Under the pieces are notes generated by a model that worked only from the letters and a program-made list of their open reading frames with translations, made no database searches and had not been told where the DNA came from. From contig NZ_NCXM01000001.1 of assembly GCF_002104765.1 (NCBI RefSeq), positions 1 to 64,000 on the forward strand: DNA of 64,000 nucleotides, written 5' to 3'. The stretch comes from Mycolicibacterium vulneris. Its GTDB lineage: Bacteria > Actinomycetota > Actinomycetes > Mycobacteriales > Mycobacteriaceae. Position 1 is the stretch's first letter. Every line of letters starts with the position of its first letter. Made by a program: the position numbers and the translations under genes. This document shows, piece by piece, positions 9,697 through 19,498 of this stretch.

Positions 9697-10415
9697 CGCC
9701 GCGCCCCCCGTCGTTCGAGCGCGGCGATCATCGTGGAGTTGGCGAGTTCGAGGACGTCTCGGGCGGCTTTGCCCGCTTCGGCCGCATCTCCGGCGCAGAT
9801 GGCCTCGGCCAGTTTCCGGTACGCGTCCGTGTGGTTGACCTCGGCGTTCATCGCGGTGGCCAGGGCGGTCAGCGCCCGCTCGTACGCCGCGCGGAAAGGG
9901 TTGTACATCAACCGGAAGACGATCGACCCGGAGCTGTCCACCATGTGGTCCCAGAACGCGAGCGTGTCACGATGCCACTCGGGCGGGCTATCCGAGGCCT
10001 CCAGTCGGCGCAGCGAATCTTGGAGCTGCGCAGCCAGTTCGGGGCCGTGGTGTTCGGCCGCCAATTCCGCGACCTTCGGACCGATACGCAACCGGGTCTC
10101 GAGGATGCTGCGGAAAACGCTCGCGTCGAGGTCGCCCTGGCGAAACAACAACTGGGGCAGCAGATCAAGGCCGGCGTGCCGGCGGAAATCCCGCACGGTC
10201 GTGACGCCGCCCTGGCGCACCTCGACCAGGCTGGCCGCCGAGAGACGCTTGAGCGCCTCGCGCACGGCGGGGCGGGACACCCCGAAGACCTCCGCCAGCC
10301 TGCGCTCACTGGGCAGCGGCGAGCCCGGCTGTATCTCGCCGCTGAGCACATCGGTCGCGATCTGGTCGAAAACCGCTTCAGGCACCGATCGGCGAATTAC
10401 CGGCTGCAGCGCCAT
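9693..10415 (-). CDS. mce2R: GntR/FadR-family repressor Mce2R
   Basis: 240 aa from the ATG at 10415 (MALQPV), the same start and length as remembered for M. tuberculosis Mce2R (Rv0586). The N-terminal winged helix (about residues 8-75) contains the GntR signature [21 protein letters not shown] FadR-type (FCD) helical effector domain follows (about 85-235), which in this family binds a small acid or acyl ligand. It heads the operon and overlaps yrbE2A by 4 bp. A perfect TGGTC-N-GACCA-containing palindrome 32 bp upstream of its start is the likely operator, implying autorepression of the whole mce2 operon. Ligand unknown. Confidence 0.93.
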   Translation of the reverse strand: MALQPVIRRSVPEAVFDQIATDVLSGEIQPGSPLPSERRLAEVFGVSRPAVREALKRLSAASLVEVRQGGVTTVRDFRRHAGLDLLPQLLFRQGDLDASVFRSILETRLRIGPKVAELAAEHHGPELAAQLQDSLRRLEASDSPPEWHRDTLAFWDHMVDSSGSIVFRLMYNPFRAAYERALTALATAMNAEVNHTDAYRKLAEAICAGDAAEAGKAARDVLELANSTMIAALERRGARR

Positions 10416-10446
10416 GCGGCCAGTGTGGCTGGTCAACCGCCAGTCA

Positions 10447-10461
10447 GGTGGTCAGACCACC
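10447..10461. promoter_or_regulatory. Putative Mce2R operator
   Basis: Perfect palindrome GGTGGTC-A-GACCACC, 32 bp upstream of the mce2R start and inside the only non-coding gap before the operon. The core TGGTCNGACCA is the classical half-site arrangement of FadR-type GntR repressors, which is the family of Mce2R. A further TGGTC half-site lies nearer the gene at about 10431-10435. Confidence 0.7.
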
Positions 10462-10499
10462 GGCGTGTCGGCAAATCTTTCCGAGTATTTGCGGGGCGG

Positions 10500-11447
10500 C
10501 TAATTCGCCGAGCGTTGCGCCGCCACAAACAGATTCCCGGGCACGTAGTCCCGAACTTCCTCGGGCGCGGCACGCCCGTAGCCGGCCATCAGCTCGTCGG
10601 CCGGCGTCACCGTCACGTCCCAGCCGTGCCGGCCGAACCACTCGCCGACGTCCTCGCGTTCCTCGAAATACCAGAGCTCGTCGGTCCGGGGCACCTGGCG
10701 GTCCGGATCCACACCGGCCATCAGCCCGCGGATCCGGTCCATCCGCTCACGGCGCTTCGCGCGGAACTGCGGGTCGAGGAACGTCGGACCCAGCGCCTCC
10801 ACGGCGACCCGGCTGCCGGGAACGGTCAGCCCCTGAATGCGATCGAACAGCAGATCCTGTGCGGCGGCGGGCAGATACGGCATCAACCCCTCGGCCGACC
10901 AGACGCTGGGCGCGGACACGTCAAAACCCGCCTGCCGCAACGCGGCCGGCCAATCCTGGCGCAGGTCCACCGGCACCGCGACCCGGTTGCAGGCGGGCTG
11001 CGCCCCATGCTCGGCCAACGTCGAGGCCTTGAAATCCAGCACCCGGGTCTGGTCGAGCTCGTAGACCGTGATGTCCGCCGGCCAGGGCAGCCGCCAGGAT
11101 CGCGCGTCCAGGCCAGCCGCCAGGATCACCGCCTGGCGGATGCCCACGCCGACGGCGTCGAGGAAGAACTTGTCGAAAAACGCTGTGCGCGAAGCCATGT
11201 AGCCGACCATCGACTGCATCTGCAGCGGCAACGTCGGTTCGGCCTCGATGACCTCGTCCGGCAGCTGGGCCGCCGAGTGCCAGTTCCACACGCCGTCTCC
11301 GGCTGCATCGAGGAACACCTGGGCGAATGGGTCTGTGATCAAAGGGTTTTCGTTGCGGGTCTCCGCCGCGCGGGCCGAAGCGACCCCCAACGCGGTCGCC
11401 CCCACGCTTTCGGTGATCTCCCAGCTGTCGTTGTCGGTCCTCGCCAT
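10500..11447 (-). CDS. SAM-dependent methyltransferase, tandem copy 2
   Basis: 315-aa member of the mycobacterial S-adenosylmethionine-dependent methyltransferase family (UPF0677, leucine carboxyl methyltransferase-like). It begins with the family hallmark [16 protein letters not shown]. It carries the SAM-binding motif [16 protein letters not shown] (about residues 108-123), then YELDQ and the [12 protein letters not shown] stretch. It is a clear paralogue of the next gene, 2 bp away and in the same orientation, so the pair arose by tandem duplication and is cotranscribed. Methyl acceptor unknown; the family is linked loosely to lipid or O-methylation. Its stop is only 38 bp from the mce2R operator palindrome. 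Confidence 0.88.
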   Translation of the reverse strand: MARTDNDSWEITESVGATALGVASARAAETRNENPLITDPFAQVFLDAAGDGVWNWHSAAQLPDEVIEAEPTLPLQMQSMVGYMASRTAFFDKFFLDAVGVGIRQAVILAAGLDARSWRLPWPADITVYELDQTRVLDFKASTLAEHGAQPACNRVAVPVDLRQDWPAALRQAGFDVSAPSVWSAEGLMPYLPAAAQDLLFDRIQGLTVPGSRVAVEALGPTFLDPQFRAKRRERMDRIRGLMAGVDPDRQVPRTDELWYFEEREDVGEWFGRHGWDVTVTPADELMAGYGRAAPEEVRDYVPGNLFVAAQRSAN

Positions 11448-11449
11448 CC

Positions 11450-12400
11450 TCAGTCCCTTCCGGTGCGCTGCGCCGCCACGAACAGCGTCTGCGGCGTGGC
11501 ATCTTCGATGTCTTGTGGTGGTCTGCGGTCGTAGCCGGCCATCAGCTCCGGCGCCGGGGTGACCGCCACGTCCCAGCCGTGCCGGCCCAGCCAGTCCCCC
11601 ACGTCTTCACGTTCCTCGAAGTACCAGAGGTCTTGTACGTCGGGAATGTCGCGGTCGGGCTCCAGTTCGGCCATCAGGTCGCGCACCCGCTGCATGGTCT
11701 GGCGCTGCCGGTTGCGGGCGCCCTCGTCGAGGAAGTCGGGGCCGGGCGCCTCCACGGCGATCCGGCTGCCCTGCGCGCCGAGCGCCTGTACCCGCTCGAA
11801 CAACAGTTCCTGGGCGGCCGCCGGCAGAAACGGCAACAGCCCCTCGGCCGACCACACGCTGGGCGCTTCGGCGTCGAATCCGGCCCGCTGCAAGGCGGAC
11901 GGCCAGTCGTGGCGCAGGTCCACGGGGACGCTGACCAGTTCGCAGGTCGGCTGGGCGCCCTTGTCACGCAGCGTGGACGCCTTGAAGTCCAGCACCCGGG
12001 GCTGGTCCAGCTCGTACACCGTGGTGCCGTCCGGCCAGGGCAGCCGCCAAGCCCGCGAGTCCAGCCCCGCCGCCAGGATCACCACCTGCCGCACTCCCGC
12101 GCCGGTGGCGTCGAGAAAAAACTGGTCGAAGAAGGCCGTCCGCGCGGCCATGTAGTCGACCATGCCCTGCATCCGCGGCTTGAGGTCCGGATCGATCTCG
12201 GCGACCCGGGCGGGCAGGTTGGGGGCCGCGAACCAGTCCCACATGCCTTCCCCGGCGGCCTGCAGGAACACCCGCGCGAACGGGTCGCTGATCAGCGGTT
12301 TCTCGCTTTCGGTCTCCGCGGCCCGGGCCGCCGCCACGCCGAGCGCCGTCGCCCCCACGCTCTCGGTGATCTCCCAGCTGTCGTCGTCCGTCCTGGCCAC
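11450..12400 (-). CDS. SAM-dependent methyltransferase, tandem copy 1
   Basis: 316-aa paralogue of the neighbouring gene, with the same blocks: [17 protein letters not shown] at the N-terminus, SAM site [18 protein letters not shown], acidic [15 protein letters not shown], and [13 protein letters not shown] chose the GTG at 12400 because GGAGG lies 6 bp before it and because translation then begins VARTDDD, matching the MARTDND start of copy 2; a GTG at 12427 is in frame but has no such support. Substrate unknown. The duplication is not in the M. tuberculosis mce2 neighbourhood as I remember it. Confidence 0.88.
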   Translation of the reverse strand: MARTDDDSWEITESVGATALGVAAARAAETESEKPLISDPFARVFLQAAGEGMWDWFAAPNLPARVAEIDPDLKPRMQGMVDYMAARTAFFDQFFLDATGAGVRQVVILAAGLDSRAWRLPWPDGTTVYELDQPRVLDFKASTLRDKGAQPTCELVSVPVDLRHDWPSALQRAGFDAEAPSVWSAEGLLPFLPAAAQELLFERVQALGAQGSRIAVEAPGPDFLDEGARNRQRQTMQRVRDLMAELEPDRDIPDVQDLWYFEEREDVGDWLGRHGWDVAVTPAPELMAGYDRRPPQDIEDATPQTLFVAAQRTGRD

Positions 12401-12556
12401 GCCGGTGCCTCCCCAATTCGCTAGCACGCCTACGTACCCGACCCTACGCGCGCCGCATGAGTGGGAGCTGTCAACGGACCGGGTATTGAGTTAACTTGTC
12501 GGCGGGCCGTTTAGCAGGTCGAAAGCACGGTGTCAGCGTGAATCCGAAGGATGTAC

Positions 12557-14932
12557 ATGCGAGTTGACGGGCGCGACATCGTCGTCTCCGGTAACTTGCT
12601 GCAGCCGTTGACCCGGCGGACCAACGACATCCTGCGGCTGATGCTGGCCTTGCTGTTCCTGGCGGTGGTGATCACGGGTTCGGTGATCACCCGCCCGCAA
12701 TGGATCGCGCTGGAGAAATCCGTTTCGCAGATCGTCGGCGTCTTGTCGCCGACGCAATCCGATGTGGTGTACCTGATCTACGGATTGGCCATCGTGGCCT
12801 TGCCGTTCATGATTCTCATCGGCCTGATCGTGGCCGGGCAGTGGAAACTGCTGGGCGCCTATGCCACCGCGGGGTTGAGCGCGATCGTCTTGTTGTCGAT
12901 CAGCGGCACCGGGCTCGCCGCGCCGCAGTGGCACTTCGACGCGCTCGACCGGCTGACCACGCTGCCGGCGCAGTTGCTCGATGACCCCCGGTGGATCGGG
13001 ATGCTGGCGGCGGTGCTGACGGTGTCGGGGCCCTGGCTGCCGTCGCGCTGGCGGCACTGGTGGTGGGCGCTGCTGCTGGCCTTCGTCCCCATCCATCTGG
13101 TGGTCAGTGCCATCGTCCCGGCGCGGTCGTTGGTCGGTCTGGCGGTCGGGTGGGTGGTCGGCTCGCTGGTGGTGCTCGTGGTCGGCACTCCCGCGCTCGA
13201 GGTGCCGCTGGATGCCGCGGTGCGTGCCCTGGCCAAGGGCGGCTTCACCGTCTCGCGGCTCACCGTGGTCCGGCCGGCCGGCCGCGGCCCGCTGATCCTG
13301 TCGGCCGACGGTGAACATCTCGGGGATACGGCGCAGATCGAGCTGTACGGCCCGCATCAGCGTAGCGGCGGCGCGCTGCGCCAGCTGTGGGGAAAGCTGC
13401 GGCTGCGCGACGCCGAGACCGCACCCCTGGTGACCTCCATGCGGCGGGCCGTGGAGCATCGCGCGTTGATGGCCATCGCCATCGGTAATGCGGGCCTGGC
13501 CAACACGGCGACGATCGCCGTCGCCCCGCTGGACCGCGGGTGGATGCTCTACTCGCACCGGCCCCCGCTCGGCACGCCCATCGACGAATGCGCGGAGACG
13601 ACTCCCGTTGGCCGGCTGTGGGAATCGCTGCGAATCCTTAACGACCGCCAGATCGCCCACGGCGACCTGCGCAGCCACCACATCACGGTGGAGGACGACA
13701 CCGTGATGTTCGGCGGATTCGGCAGCGCTGAATACGGGGCGACCGACGCCCAGCTTCAATCCGACATCGCCCAGCTGCTGGTCACCGCCTCCGCCCTTTA
13801 CGAACCGAAGTCGGCGGTGCGCGCGGCGATCGAGGTGTTCGGCAAGGACACCATTCTGAGCGCATCCCGCCGGCTCACGAAAGTCGCTGTGCCACGATTC
13901 ATTCGGCGGTCCGTTCCCGACGCCGGTGCCGTCATCTCTGGCGCGCGGGCCGAGGTCAAGCGTCAGACCGGGGCCGATCAGATCAAGCCGCAGACCATCA
14001 CCAGGTTCACCCGCAGCCAGATCGTCCAGCTGGTGCTCTTCGGCGCGCTGGTCTATGTGGCCTACCCGTTCATCAGCACGGCCCCCACGTTCTTCTCCCA
14101 GCTGAGGACCGCGAACTGGTGGTGGGCGCTGCTGGGCCTGCTGGTGTCGGCGCTGACCTACGTCGGTGCGGCCGCAGCACTGTGGGCGTGTGCGGACGGC
14201 ATGGTGAACTTCTGGACACTGTCAATCGCCCAGGTGGCCAACACTTTTGCCGCGACCACCACGCCGGCGGGCGTCGGCGGGCTGGCGCTGAGTACCCGGT
14301 TCTTGCAGAAGAGCGGCCTGCCTGCGATGCGGGCGACCGCGGCGGTGGCGCTGCAGCAGTCGGTGCAGGTGATCACGCATCTGGCGCTGCTGGTCTTGTT
14401 CAGCGCCGCGGCCGGCGCCTCGATGAACCTGCGGCATTTCGTCCCGAGCGCGACGCTGCTGTACCTGATCGCGGGGATCGCGCTGGGCATCGTCGGCACG
14501 TTCCTGTTCGTGCCCACGCTGCGCAAGTGGCTGGCGACCGAGGTGCGCCCCAAGCTGAACGAGGTGGTGACCGATCTAATCAAGCTGGCCCGCGAACCGC
14601 GCCGCCTGGCCCTGATCCTGCTGGGTTGTGCGGGCACCACCCTCGGCGCGGCGCTGGCGTTGTGGGCCAGCATCCAAGCCTTCGGCGGCGGAACGACTTT
14701 CGTCGCCGTCACGGTGGTCACCATGGTCGGCGGCACGCTGGCGTCCGCGGCGCCCACACCCGGCGGCGTCGGGGCGGTCGAGGCGGCGCTGATCGGTGGG
14801 CTGGCCGCGTTCGGCGTGCCGGCGGCCGTAAGCGTGCCGTCGGTCCTGCTGTACCGGATGCTGACCTGCTGGCTACCGGTGTTCGTCGGGTGGCCGGTGA
14901 TGCGGTGGCTGACCACCCACGAGATGGTCTGA
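12557..14932 (+). CDS. Kinase-like / flippase-like integral membrane protein (Rv0585c-like)
   Basis: 791 aa from the ATG at 12557, which has GAAGG 6 bp upstream; the ATG at 12551 is too close to it. Three parts can be seen. Residues 1 to about 215 form several membrane helices. Residues about 220-430 form a soluble domain with a protein-kinase-like catalytic loop, HGDLRSHHITV near residue 368, and VMFGGFGSA where a kinase would have its DFG. Residues about 470-785 form a polytopic block with the look of the lysylphosphatidylglycerol-synthase/flippase TM family (GVGGLALS, PTPGGVGAVEAALIGGL). From memory this corresponds to M. tuberculosis Rv0585c. The loop has His where kinases keep Asn and lacks the DFG Asp, so it is probably a pseudokinase. 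It may move or sense a lipid; no direct evidence of function. Confidence 0.85.
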   Translation: MRVDGRDIVVSGNLLQPLTRRTNDILRLMLALLFLAVVITGSVITRPQWIALEKSVSQIVGVLSPTQSDVVYLIYGLAIVALPFMILIGLIVAGQWKLLGAYATAGLSAIVLLSISGTGLAAPQWHFDALDRLTTLPAQLLDDPRWIGMLAAVLTVSGPWLPSRWRHWWWALLLAFVPIHLVVSAIVPARSLVGLAVGWVVGSLVVLVVGTPALEVPLDAAVRALAKGGFTVSRLTVVRPAGRGPLILSADGEHLGDTAQIELYGPHQRSGGALRQLWGKLRLRDAETAPLVTSMRRAVEHRALMAIAIGNAGLANTATIAVAPLDRGWMLYSHRPPLGTPIDECAETTPVGRLWESLRILNDRQIAHGDLRSHHITVEDDTVMFGGFGSAEYGATDAQLQSDIAQLLVTASALYEPKSAVRAAIEVFGKDTILSASRRLTKVAVPRFIRRSVPDAGAVISGARAEVKRQTGADQIKPQTITRFTRSQIVQLVLFGALVYVAYPFISTAPTFFSQLRTANWWWALLGLLVSALTYVGAAAALWACADGMVNFWTLSIAQVANTFAATTTPAGVGGLALSTRFLQKSGLPAMRATAAVALQQSVQVITHLALLVLFSAAAGASMNLRHFVPSATLLYLIAGIALGIVGTFLFVPTLRKWLATEVRPKLNEVVTDLIKLAREPRRLALILLGCAGTTLGAALALWASIQAFGGGTTFVAVTVVTMVGGTLASAAPTPGGVGAVEAALIGGLAAFGVPAAVSVPSVLLYRMLTCWLPVFVGWPVMRWLTTHEMV

Positions 14933-14936
14933 GGGC

Positions 14937-17570
14937 CTAGTTCTCGGATTCGGTCTGCGCGACCACGAGAACCGTTGAGGTGCGCATGCTCTGGCCGACC
15001 GTGGTGGTCAAAGACACCAGGTAGTAGTCCTCGGGCACCGACTGCGCGACGGTGATCGGGACGGTGACGCTGGCCGATCCGTCGGCGGCGAATCGACCCG
15101 CCGCCGACTTCACGCCGATCCCGGCATCCGACGAGGTGCCCGTGACGGCGTAGCCGTCGGCGCCGTCGGTCATGCGTTGCGCATCGAGGGTGATGCTGCC
15201 CGTGCGCCCGGGCGCGATCGTGACGACGGGCTGATCGACGTTGACGGCTACCGCCGAACTGCCGGCGCCGAACGACGGCGGTGCATCCGCTTCGGCTGTG
15301 CCCCAATGCTTGTCGGGATAGGCGGCCAGCGAGAAGGCCAGTGTGCCGCCGGTGCGGATGATCGACTCGGGCAGCGAGGTGCGGTCGGTGGCCTGGCCGT
15401 CGACTTTCAGGCCGCTGATGTATTTGAGGTGGTGCGGTCCCGAGGCGCCCGGGGCGGCGATCCGGATGGATTTCTTTGCGGGCAGCGCGATTTCGATGCG
15501 GTCGAATAGCGGCGCGCCCACGGTGAGGATCGGTGTTCCGGGTGTGGCCGGGTACAGGCCCAGCGCCGCCCACACGTACCAGCTGGCTAGCGCCCCCAGG
15601 TCGTCATTGCCCGGCTCGCCGTCGGCGGTCGGAGCGAAGAGCCCGCGCACCCGGTCGACCGTGCGCTGCGTCTTCCACGGTTGGCCGATGTAGTTGTACA
15701 GCCACGGCACACCGAAACTCGGCTCGTTGCCGGCCCACAGGTAGGGCTGGTTGGGTCCGACGTTGAGCTTCTCGGTGAAGCGGTCGAGCCGGTCGGCCAC
15801 GGCCGCGCGTCCGCCCAGCGCGGTCACCAGTCCCGCGACATTGTGCGGCACCGACCAAACATACTGTTCGGCGTTGCCCTCGTCGTACCCCACCTGGCCG
15901 AAGTTTTCCGGGACCACCACAAACCCGGGACCGCGCCGGAAGTAGCCGGTCCAGCTGCGCGGCAGGATGTATCGGGTGGTCGGGTTGAACAGGTTCTGCC
16001 AGTACTGCGCCCGGTTCGCGAATTCGGCGGCGGTCGCGGCATCGCCCAGCGAGTCGGCGAAACGGGAAATGGCGAAGTCGTCCAGCGACCACTCGAGGGT
16101 GATCGACGCGTCGGCGATCCAGCCGTTGCGGCCGAACTCCAGCGTGAACGGCGCATAACCGAGCCGCTGGTAGGTGGCGATGCCGCGACGCTCCACGTAA
16201 CCGCCCAAGCCCTCACCGCCTTTGGTCGCCCCGTCCACCATGAAGCGCAACGCCGTTTTGGTGTCGAAGTCGTTGGCGCCGAAAGTGTTCAGGTTCACGA
16301 TCAGCGGTACCACGCTGTCCCCGCTCATCTCGCCGGTCGCGGCGTTGGCGAACGCCCAGCGGGGCAGGGCGCCGCTCTGCTCGGCGTCGTTCACCAGCGA
16401 TTGGGCCATGTCACCGGCCCGCTCCGGGAACAGCAACGCCTGCAGCGCGGCCAGGCATCGGTAGGTGTCCCAGTCGGAGAAGTTGGCGTATTGCGTGTGG
16501 CCGGCGGCCACCGTGTGGATGGAGCCGTCGAACCCGACGTAGCGCCCGTCGGCGTCGTTGAACATGTTGGGGTGCAACAGCGATCGATACAGGGAGGTGT
16601 AGAAGGTGGTCAGATCGTCGACGTTGCGGCCTGCGACCGACACGCGCGACAGCGCGGCGTTCCATTGCCTCGACGCGGCCCCGCGAACGTCGTCGAAGCC
16701 CGCCGCGGCCTCGGCTGCCAGGTTCGCCCGCGCCCCCTCGATGCCGACGTAGGAGATGGCGGTCTGCACCTGCAGCGTCGAGCCGGGTGGGAACTCCACA
16801 TACCCGCCGCTGTACGGCGCGTTCGCGCTGCGGGCGCCGGCGTAAACCGCACTGCCGTCCCAGGATCCGAACGAGGTGAAGGGCTGGCTGAACTTCATCG
16901 CAAAGTACACGGTGTAGGCGTTCGGTTTGTCGCAGAATCCGCCGCTGGTGGCCCAGCCGCTGATGGTGGTGTTGTCCTCCCCGATCTGGATGGTCGCGCG
17001 GGAGTTGCCCGCCAGCGACGAGCCGGAGCGCACCTGGAGCAGCGCGGGCCGTCCGTTGCGTGGGTAGCTGAAACGCCCGACGCCCGTGTGCGCGGTGGCG
17101 GTGAGTTCCGCCTTCACACCGGTGCCGGGGAAGCGCACAGTGTAGTAGCCGGGCATGCCCTGCTCGCTGTCGTCGTGGGCGATCCTTTCGGTGGCGTTCC
17201 ACGGTTGCAGGCTGATTTCGCCGGTGACCGGCAGCATCGAGATGTCGCCGAAGGCAGCGCATCCCACCGAGGCGTGGGTCATGCTGAATCCGCTTGCGCG
17301 AGGGTTGTCGTAGTTGTATCCGGCGTAGTTGCCGACGGTGTCCGGCGAGTACTGCACCATCCCGAACGGTACGGTGGCGCCCGGGAAGTTGTTGATCTCC
17401 CCCACGGTCTCGCCGCCCGTCCCGGTGCCGATGAGGGTCGCGACTTGGTCGACGGGATTGGCGACGAACACGGGCGGACCGTCGTATCCCCTCGGCGGGG
17501 CCGCCGCGATGAAGACCATGAAGACGGCCGACGCCGCGATGACCGCAATGAGGGCCCGTCGCGACCGCAT
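14937..17570 (-). CDS. Secreted glycoside hydrolase family 92 (alpha-1,2-mannosidase-like)
   Basis: 877 aa with an N-terminal signal or anchor sequence (residues 1-24), so probably exported. It has the GH92 pattern throughout: [17 protein letters not shown] near residue 64, [17 protein letters not shown] near 95-111, and [20 protein letters not shown] near 650-670. In known GH92 enzymes this last segment carries the acidic catalytic and metal-binding residues. About 130 residues at the C-terminus form an extra beta-type domain. GH92 enzymes are Ca-dependent exo-mannosidases. In a mycobacterium a likely target is mannose on lipoarabinomannan, phosphatidylinositol mannosides or glycoproteins (inference). 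From memory it corresponds to Rv0584. It converges on the preceding gene with 4 bp between stops. Confidence 0.9.
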   Translation of the reverse strand: MRSRRALIAVIAASAVFMVFIAAAPPRGYDGPPVFVANPVDQVATLIGTGTGGETVGEINNFPGATVPFGMVQYSPDTVGNYAGYNYDNPRASGFSMTHASVGCAAFGDISMLPVTGEISLQPWNATERIAHDDSEQGMPGYYTVRFPGTGVKAELTATAHTGVGRFSYPRNGRPALLQVRSGSSLAGNSRATIQIGEDNTTISGWATSGGFCDKPNAYTVYFAMKFSQPFTSFGSWDGSAVYAGARSANAPYSGGYVEFPPGSTLQVQTAISYVGIEGARANLAAEAAAGFDDVRGAASRQWNAALSRVSVAGRNVDDLTTFYTSLYRSLLHPNMFNDADGRYVGFDGSIHTVAAGHTQYANFSDWDTYRCLAALQALLFPERAGDMAQSLVNDAEQSGALPRWAFANAATGEMSGDSVVPLIVNLNTFGANDFDTKTALRFMVDGATKGGEGLGGYVERRGIATYQRLGYAPFTLEFGRNGWIADASITLEWSLDDFAISRFADSLGDAATAAEFANRAQYWQNLFNPTTRYILPRSWTGYFRRGPGFVVVPENFGQVGYDEGNAEQYVWSVPHNVAGLVTALGGRAAVADRLDRFTEKLNVGPNQPYLWAGNEPSFGVPWLYNYIGQPWKTQRTVDRVRGLFAPTADGEPGNDDLGALASWYVWAALGLYPATPGTPILTVGAPLFDRIEIALPAKKSIRIAAPGASGPHHLKYISGLKVDGQATDRTSLPESIIRTGGTLAFSLAAYPDKHWGTAEADAPPSFGAGSSAVAVNVDQPVVTIAPGRTGSITLDAQRMTDGADGYAVTGTSSDAGIGVKSAAGRFAADGSASVTVPITVAQSVPEDYYLVSLTTTVGQSMRTSTVLVVAQTESEN

Positions 17571-17768
17571 ACCTGTCTAATACTGGAAAACGACTGCATA
17601 ACGCCGTATTCGCGTGGTGTTTTGACCGACGAATTGGATAACGATCGGCGGCCGAGCGCGGAGCCGGCAAAAGTCCGAAACATACTGGCAAAGCGACGAG
17701 CCATTTCGGTACTGCCATGCCCAGCACGGCTGGCGCTGGTACCGGCCAATTTGCGAGAGATTGGATCG

Positions 17769-18595
17769 ATGAAATATTTGACGCTAGCAACCATTTCTGT
17801 GACGCCGAGTTTAGCGCTCGCGGGTTGCGGCCACGACCACAAATCCGGTGAAAAACGTCGACGTCCACTTCGGCGACGACGTCGACGGCCTCGGCAACGA
17901 CGTCGACGGCCTCGGCAACCTCGTCGCAGACGAGCGCGGCGGCGATAGCCAAGTACACCATCGCCGACTACGTGAAGGACAACAACATCTCCGAAACGCC
18001 GGTGCACCACGGCGATCCGGGCCCGAACGTCGACCTGCCGGTGCCCGAGGGCTGGCAGCTCAACCAGAACTCGGGCACCTCCTACGGCGGGATCGTGCAG
18101 AGTCAGCCCGCCAATCCCTCCGATCCGCCTACCGTCTCGGCGCTGTTCTCCAGGCTGACCGGCGACGTCGAGCCGGCCGAGCTCATCCAGTACGCGCCGG
18201 GCGAGGTGCAGAACCTGCCCGGATATCAGTTCATGGTGTTGAGCTTCACCGGGCGCAAGACGGGACGGCCGTATTCAATTCCGTTGAGCGCTCACCTGAT
18301 TGACGGCCAACTTTACGCGCTGACCGGCAACCCGTGGAAGCAGAACTTCCGCGACAGCGGGCCGGTCTAGGTGGTGTACGACGGCAAGTCGACGCCGATG
18401 CGCGGTGAGCTGATCCGCGACCGGGGTGTCGTCTCGGATCTGTTGTTGCGCTGCGCCGAGTCCTACGGAGTTCAGCGCGCACAGCGCATGATCGGGCTGA
18501 AGTTTCGCGACCAGCGCATGCCGACACCCGATGAGTTCGCCGAGGCGGTCGGTCGGCTGCATCTGGGTGCGGTCCGGCTGAATCCGGCGGAATAG
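17769..18595 (+). pseudogene. lpqN: Broken LpqN lipoprotein fused to a deazaflavin/FMN-type oxidoreductase tail
   Basis: The first frame gives a lipoprotein signal with lipobox LAGC (Cys at residue 20). A frameshift in the A5 run at 17851-17855 (A6 would restore it) leads to a Ser/Thr linker and an LpqN-like body, KYTIADYVKDNNISETPVHHG, up to about 18225. LpqN is about 228 aa in M. tuberculosis. Here the LpqN sequence stops at NLPGYQ and continues in frame with an unrelated segment, SFTGRKTGRPYSIPL, of the split-barrel, F420/FMN-dependent nitroreductase type. That tail is interrupted by a TAG at 18368-18370 and then reads open to 18595. The gene is therefore a deletion fusion of two genes with at least two inactivating lesions. 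It sits beside the Rv0584-like gene, as lpqN does in M. tuberculosis. Confidence 0.8.
17878..17919. repeat. 21-bp tandem repeat, two perfect copies
   Basis: Two exact adjacent copies of a 21-bp unit (17878-17898 and 17899-17919). They encode the repeated Thr/Ser/Ala linker that follows the lipidation site of the broken LpqN. Confidence 0.9.
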
Positions 18596-18607
18596 AACCG
18601 CGACCGC

Positions 18608-19297
18608 TCAGCCGCCGTCGTCGCCCGTGCCCGGCGGCCGCAGATGCGCTTCACGCAGGCGCTGGTCGAAACGCGAGCGCGCGGTGATCACCTCTTTGCC
18701 CAACGCCGCGAAGTCATCGGCGATCCGTTGGGCGAGCAGTCCGAGCTTCATGTTTCCCGACTGGGACAGCGTCTTGAGCATGTTGAAAGCGGCGTCCTCG
18801 TCGATGCCGTAGATCAGCATCAGCATGCCCTTGGTGCGGTCGATCACGCCACGGCGCCCGGCGATTTCGGCGACCTTGGCGCTGATGGAGTCCTCCCGCG
18901 CGCGAGCGGGCGCCGGCGCGAGTTCGATGTAGAAGCCGTGGGTGCCGACGACCTTCCCGCTGTCATCGCAGAACGGGTCGCCCACCACCAGGACGTGGTG
19001 AATCATTCCGCCGGTGTCCACGATGCGGTGCCGCGTGGAAAAAGCCTGCCGACGCCGGATCATGTCGTTGATGACGTCGGTCACCTGGGGACGATCGGCC
19101 GGATGCTTGTGCGACAGCACCAGCTCGGTGGTGGGTGTCACCGTGCCCGGCTCGTACCCGTGCATGCGCTGGACCTGGTCAGACCACACCCAGCGGTGAC
19201 CTTCGAAGTAGAAGCGGAACCAGCCCACGCATTGCGGGGTGGCGCCCGCCAGCCCCCGCTCGATCGCTGCGGCTTGGCCTTCTAGTTTCCAAGCCAC
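18608..19297 (-). CDS. PAS-ANTAR regulator
   Basis: 229 aa from a GTG at 19297 (VAWKLEG). The first domain is PAS-like (about residues 20-130, with VGWFRFYFEGHRWVWSDQVQ and FSTRHRIVDTGG). The C-terminal part is an ANTAR RNA-binding domain (about 150-205, RGVIDRTKGMLMLIYGID). ANTAR proteins bind paired hairpins in nascent RNA and prevent termination, and PAS would supply the signal input. An open frame with a GTG at 19429 exists, but the extra 44 residues look non-domain and cover two palindromes better read as control sites. No RBS clearly decides the start. Targets unknown. Confidence 0.8.
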   Translation of the reverse strand: MAWKLEGQAAAIERGLAGATPQCVGWFRFYFEGHRWVWSDQVQRMHGYEPGTVTPTTELVLSHKHPADRPQVTDVINDMIRRRQAFSTRHRIVDTGGMIHHVLVVGDPFCDDSGKVVGTHGFYIELAPAPARAREDSISAKVAEIAGRRGVIDRTKGMLMLIYGIDEDAAFNMLKTLSQSGNMKLGLLAQRIADDFAALGKEVITARSRFDQRLREAHLRPPGTGDDGG

Positions 19298-19411
19298 GGC
19301 GAACGTTTCGCGTCGAGGGCGATGGAATCGGCGGCAGGCATCGGTAGCGATGGCACGCCAATCGCTAATGCCTGGACGGGAAAACCCGCACTGCACATGC
19401 TGGAGTGAGAT

Positions 19412-19453
19412 ACCCCCATGGGGGTTCACGTTACATTTAGTGACCAGTGGTCA
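19412..19453. promoter_or_regulatory. Two palindromes upstream of the PAS-ANTAR gene
   Basis: ACCCCCATGGGGGT is a perfect 14-bp palindrome at 19412-19425. TGACCA-G-TGGTCA is a perfect 13-bp palindrome at 19441-19453. Both lie between the galK stop and the chosen start of the PAS-ANTAR gene. They may be operators or RNA hairpins of the ANTAR type; the sequence does not decide. Confidence 0.4.
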
Positions 19454-19498
19454 TCGGCAGAATGACGAAATTGCCGGGCAAGTAAGTTCAGGCGCCGG

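Noticed and set aside
15681..17948. 755-codon plus-strand frame opposite the GH92 gene
   Set aside because: Opposes a well-conserved enzyme and shows no protein family character.
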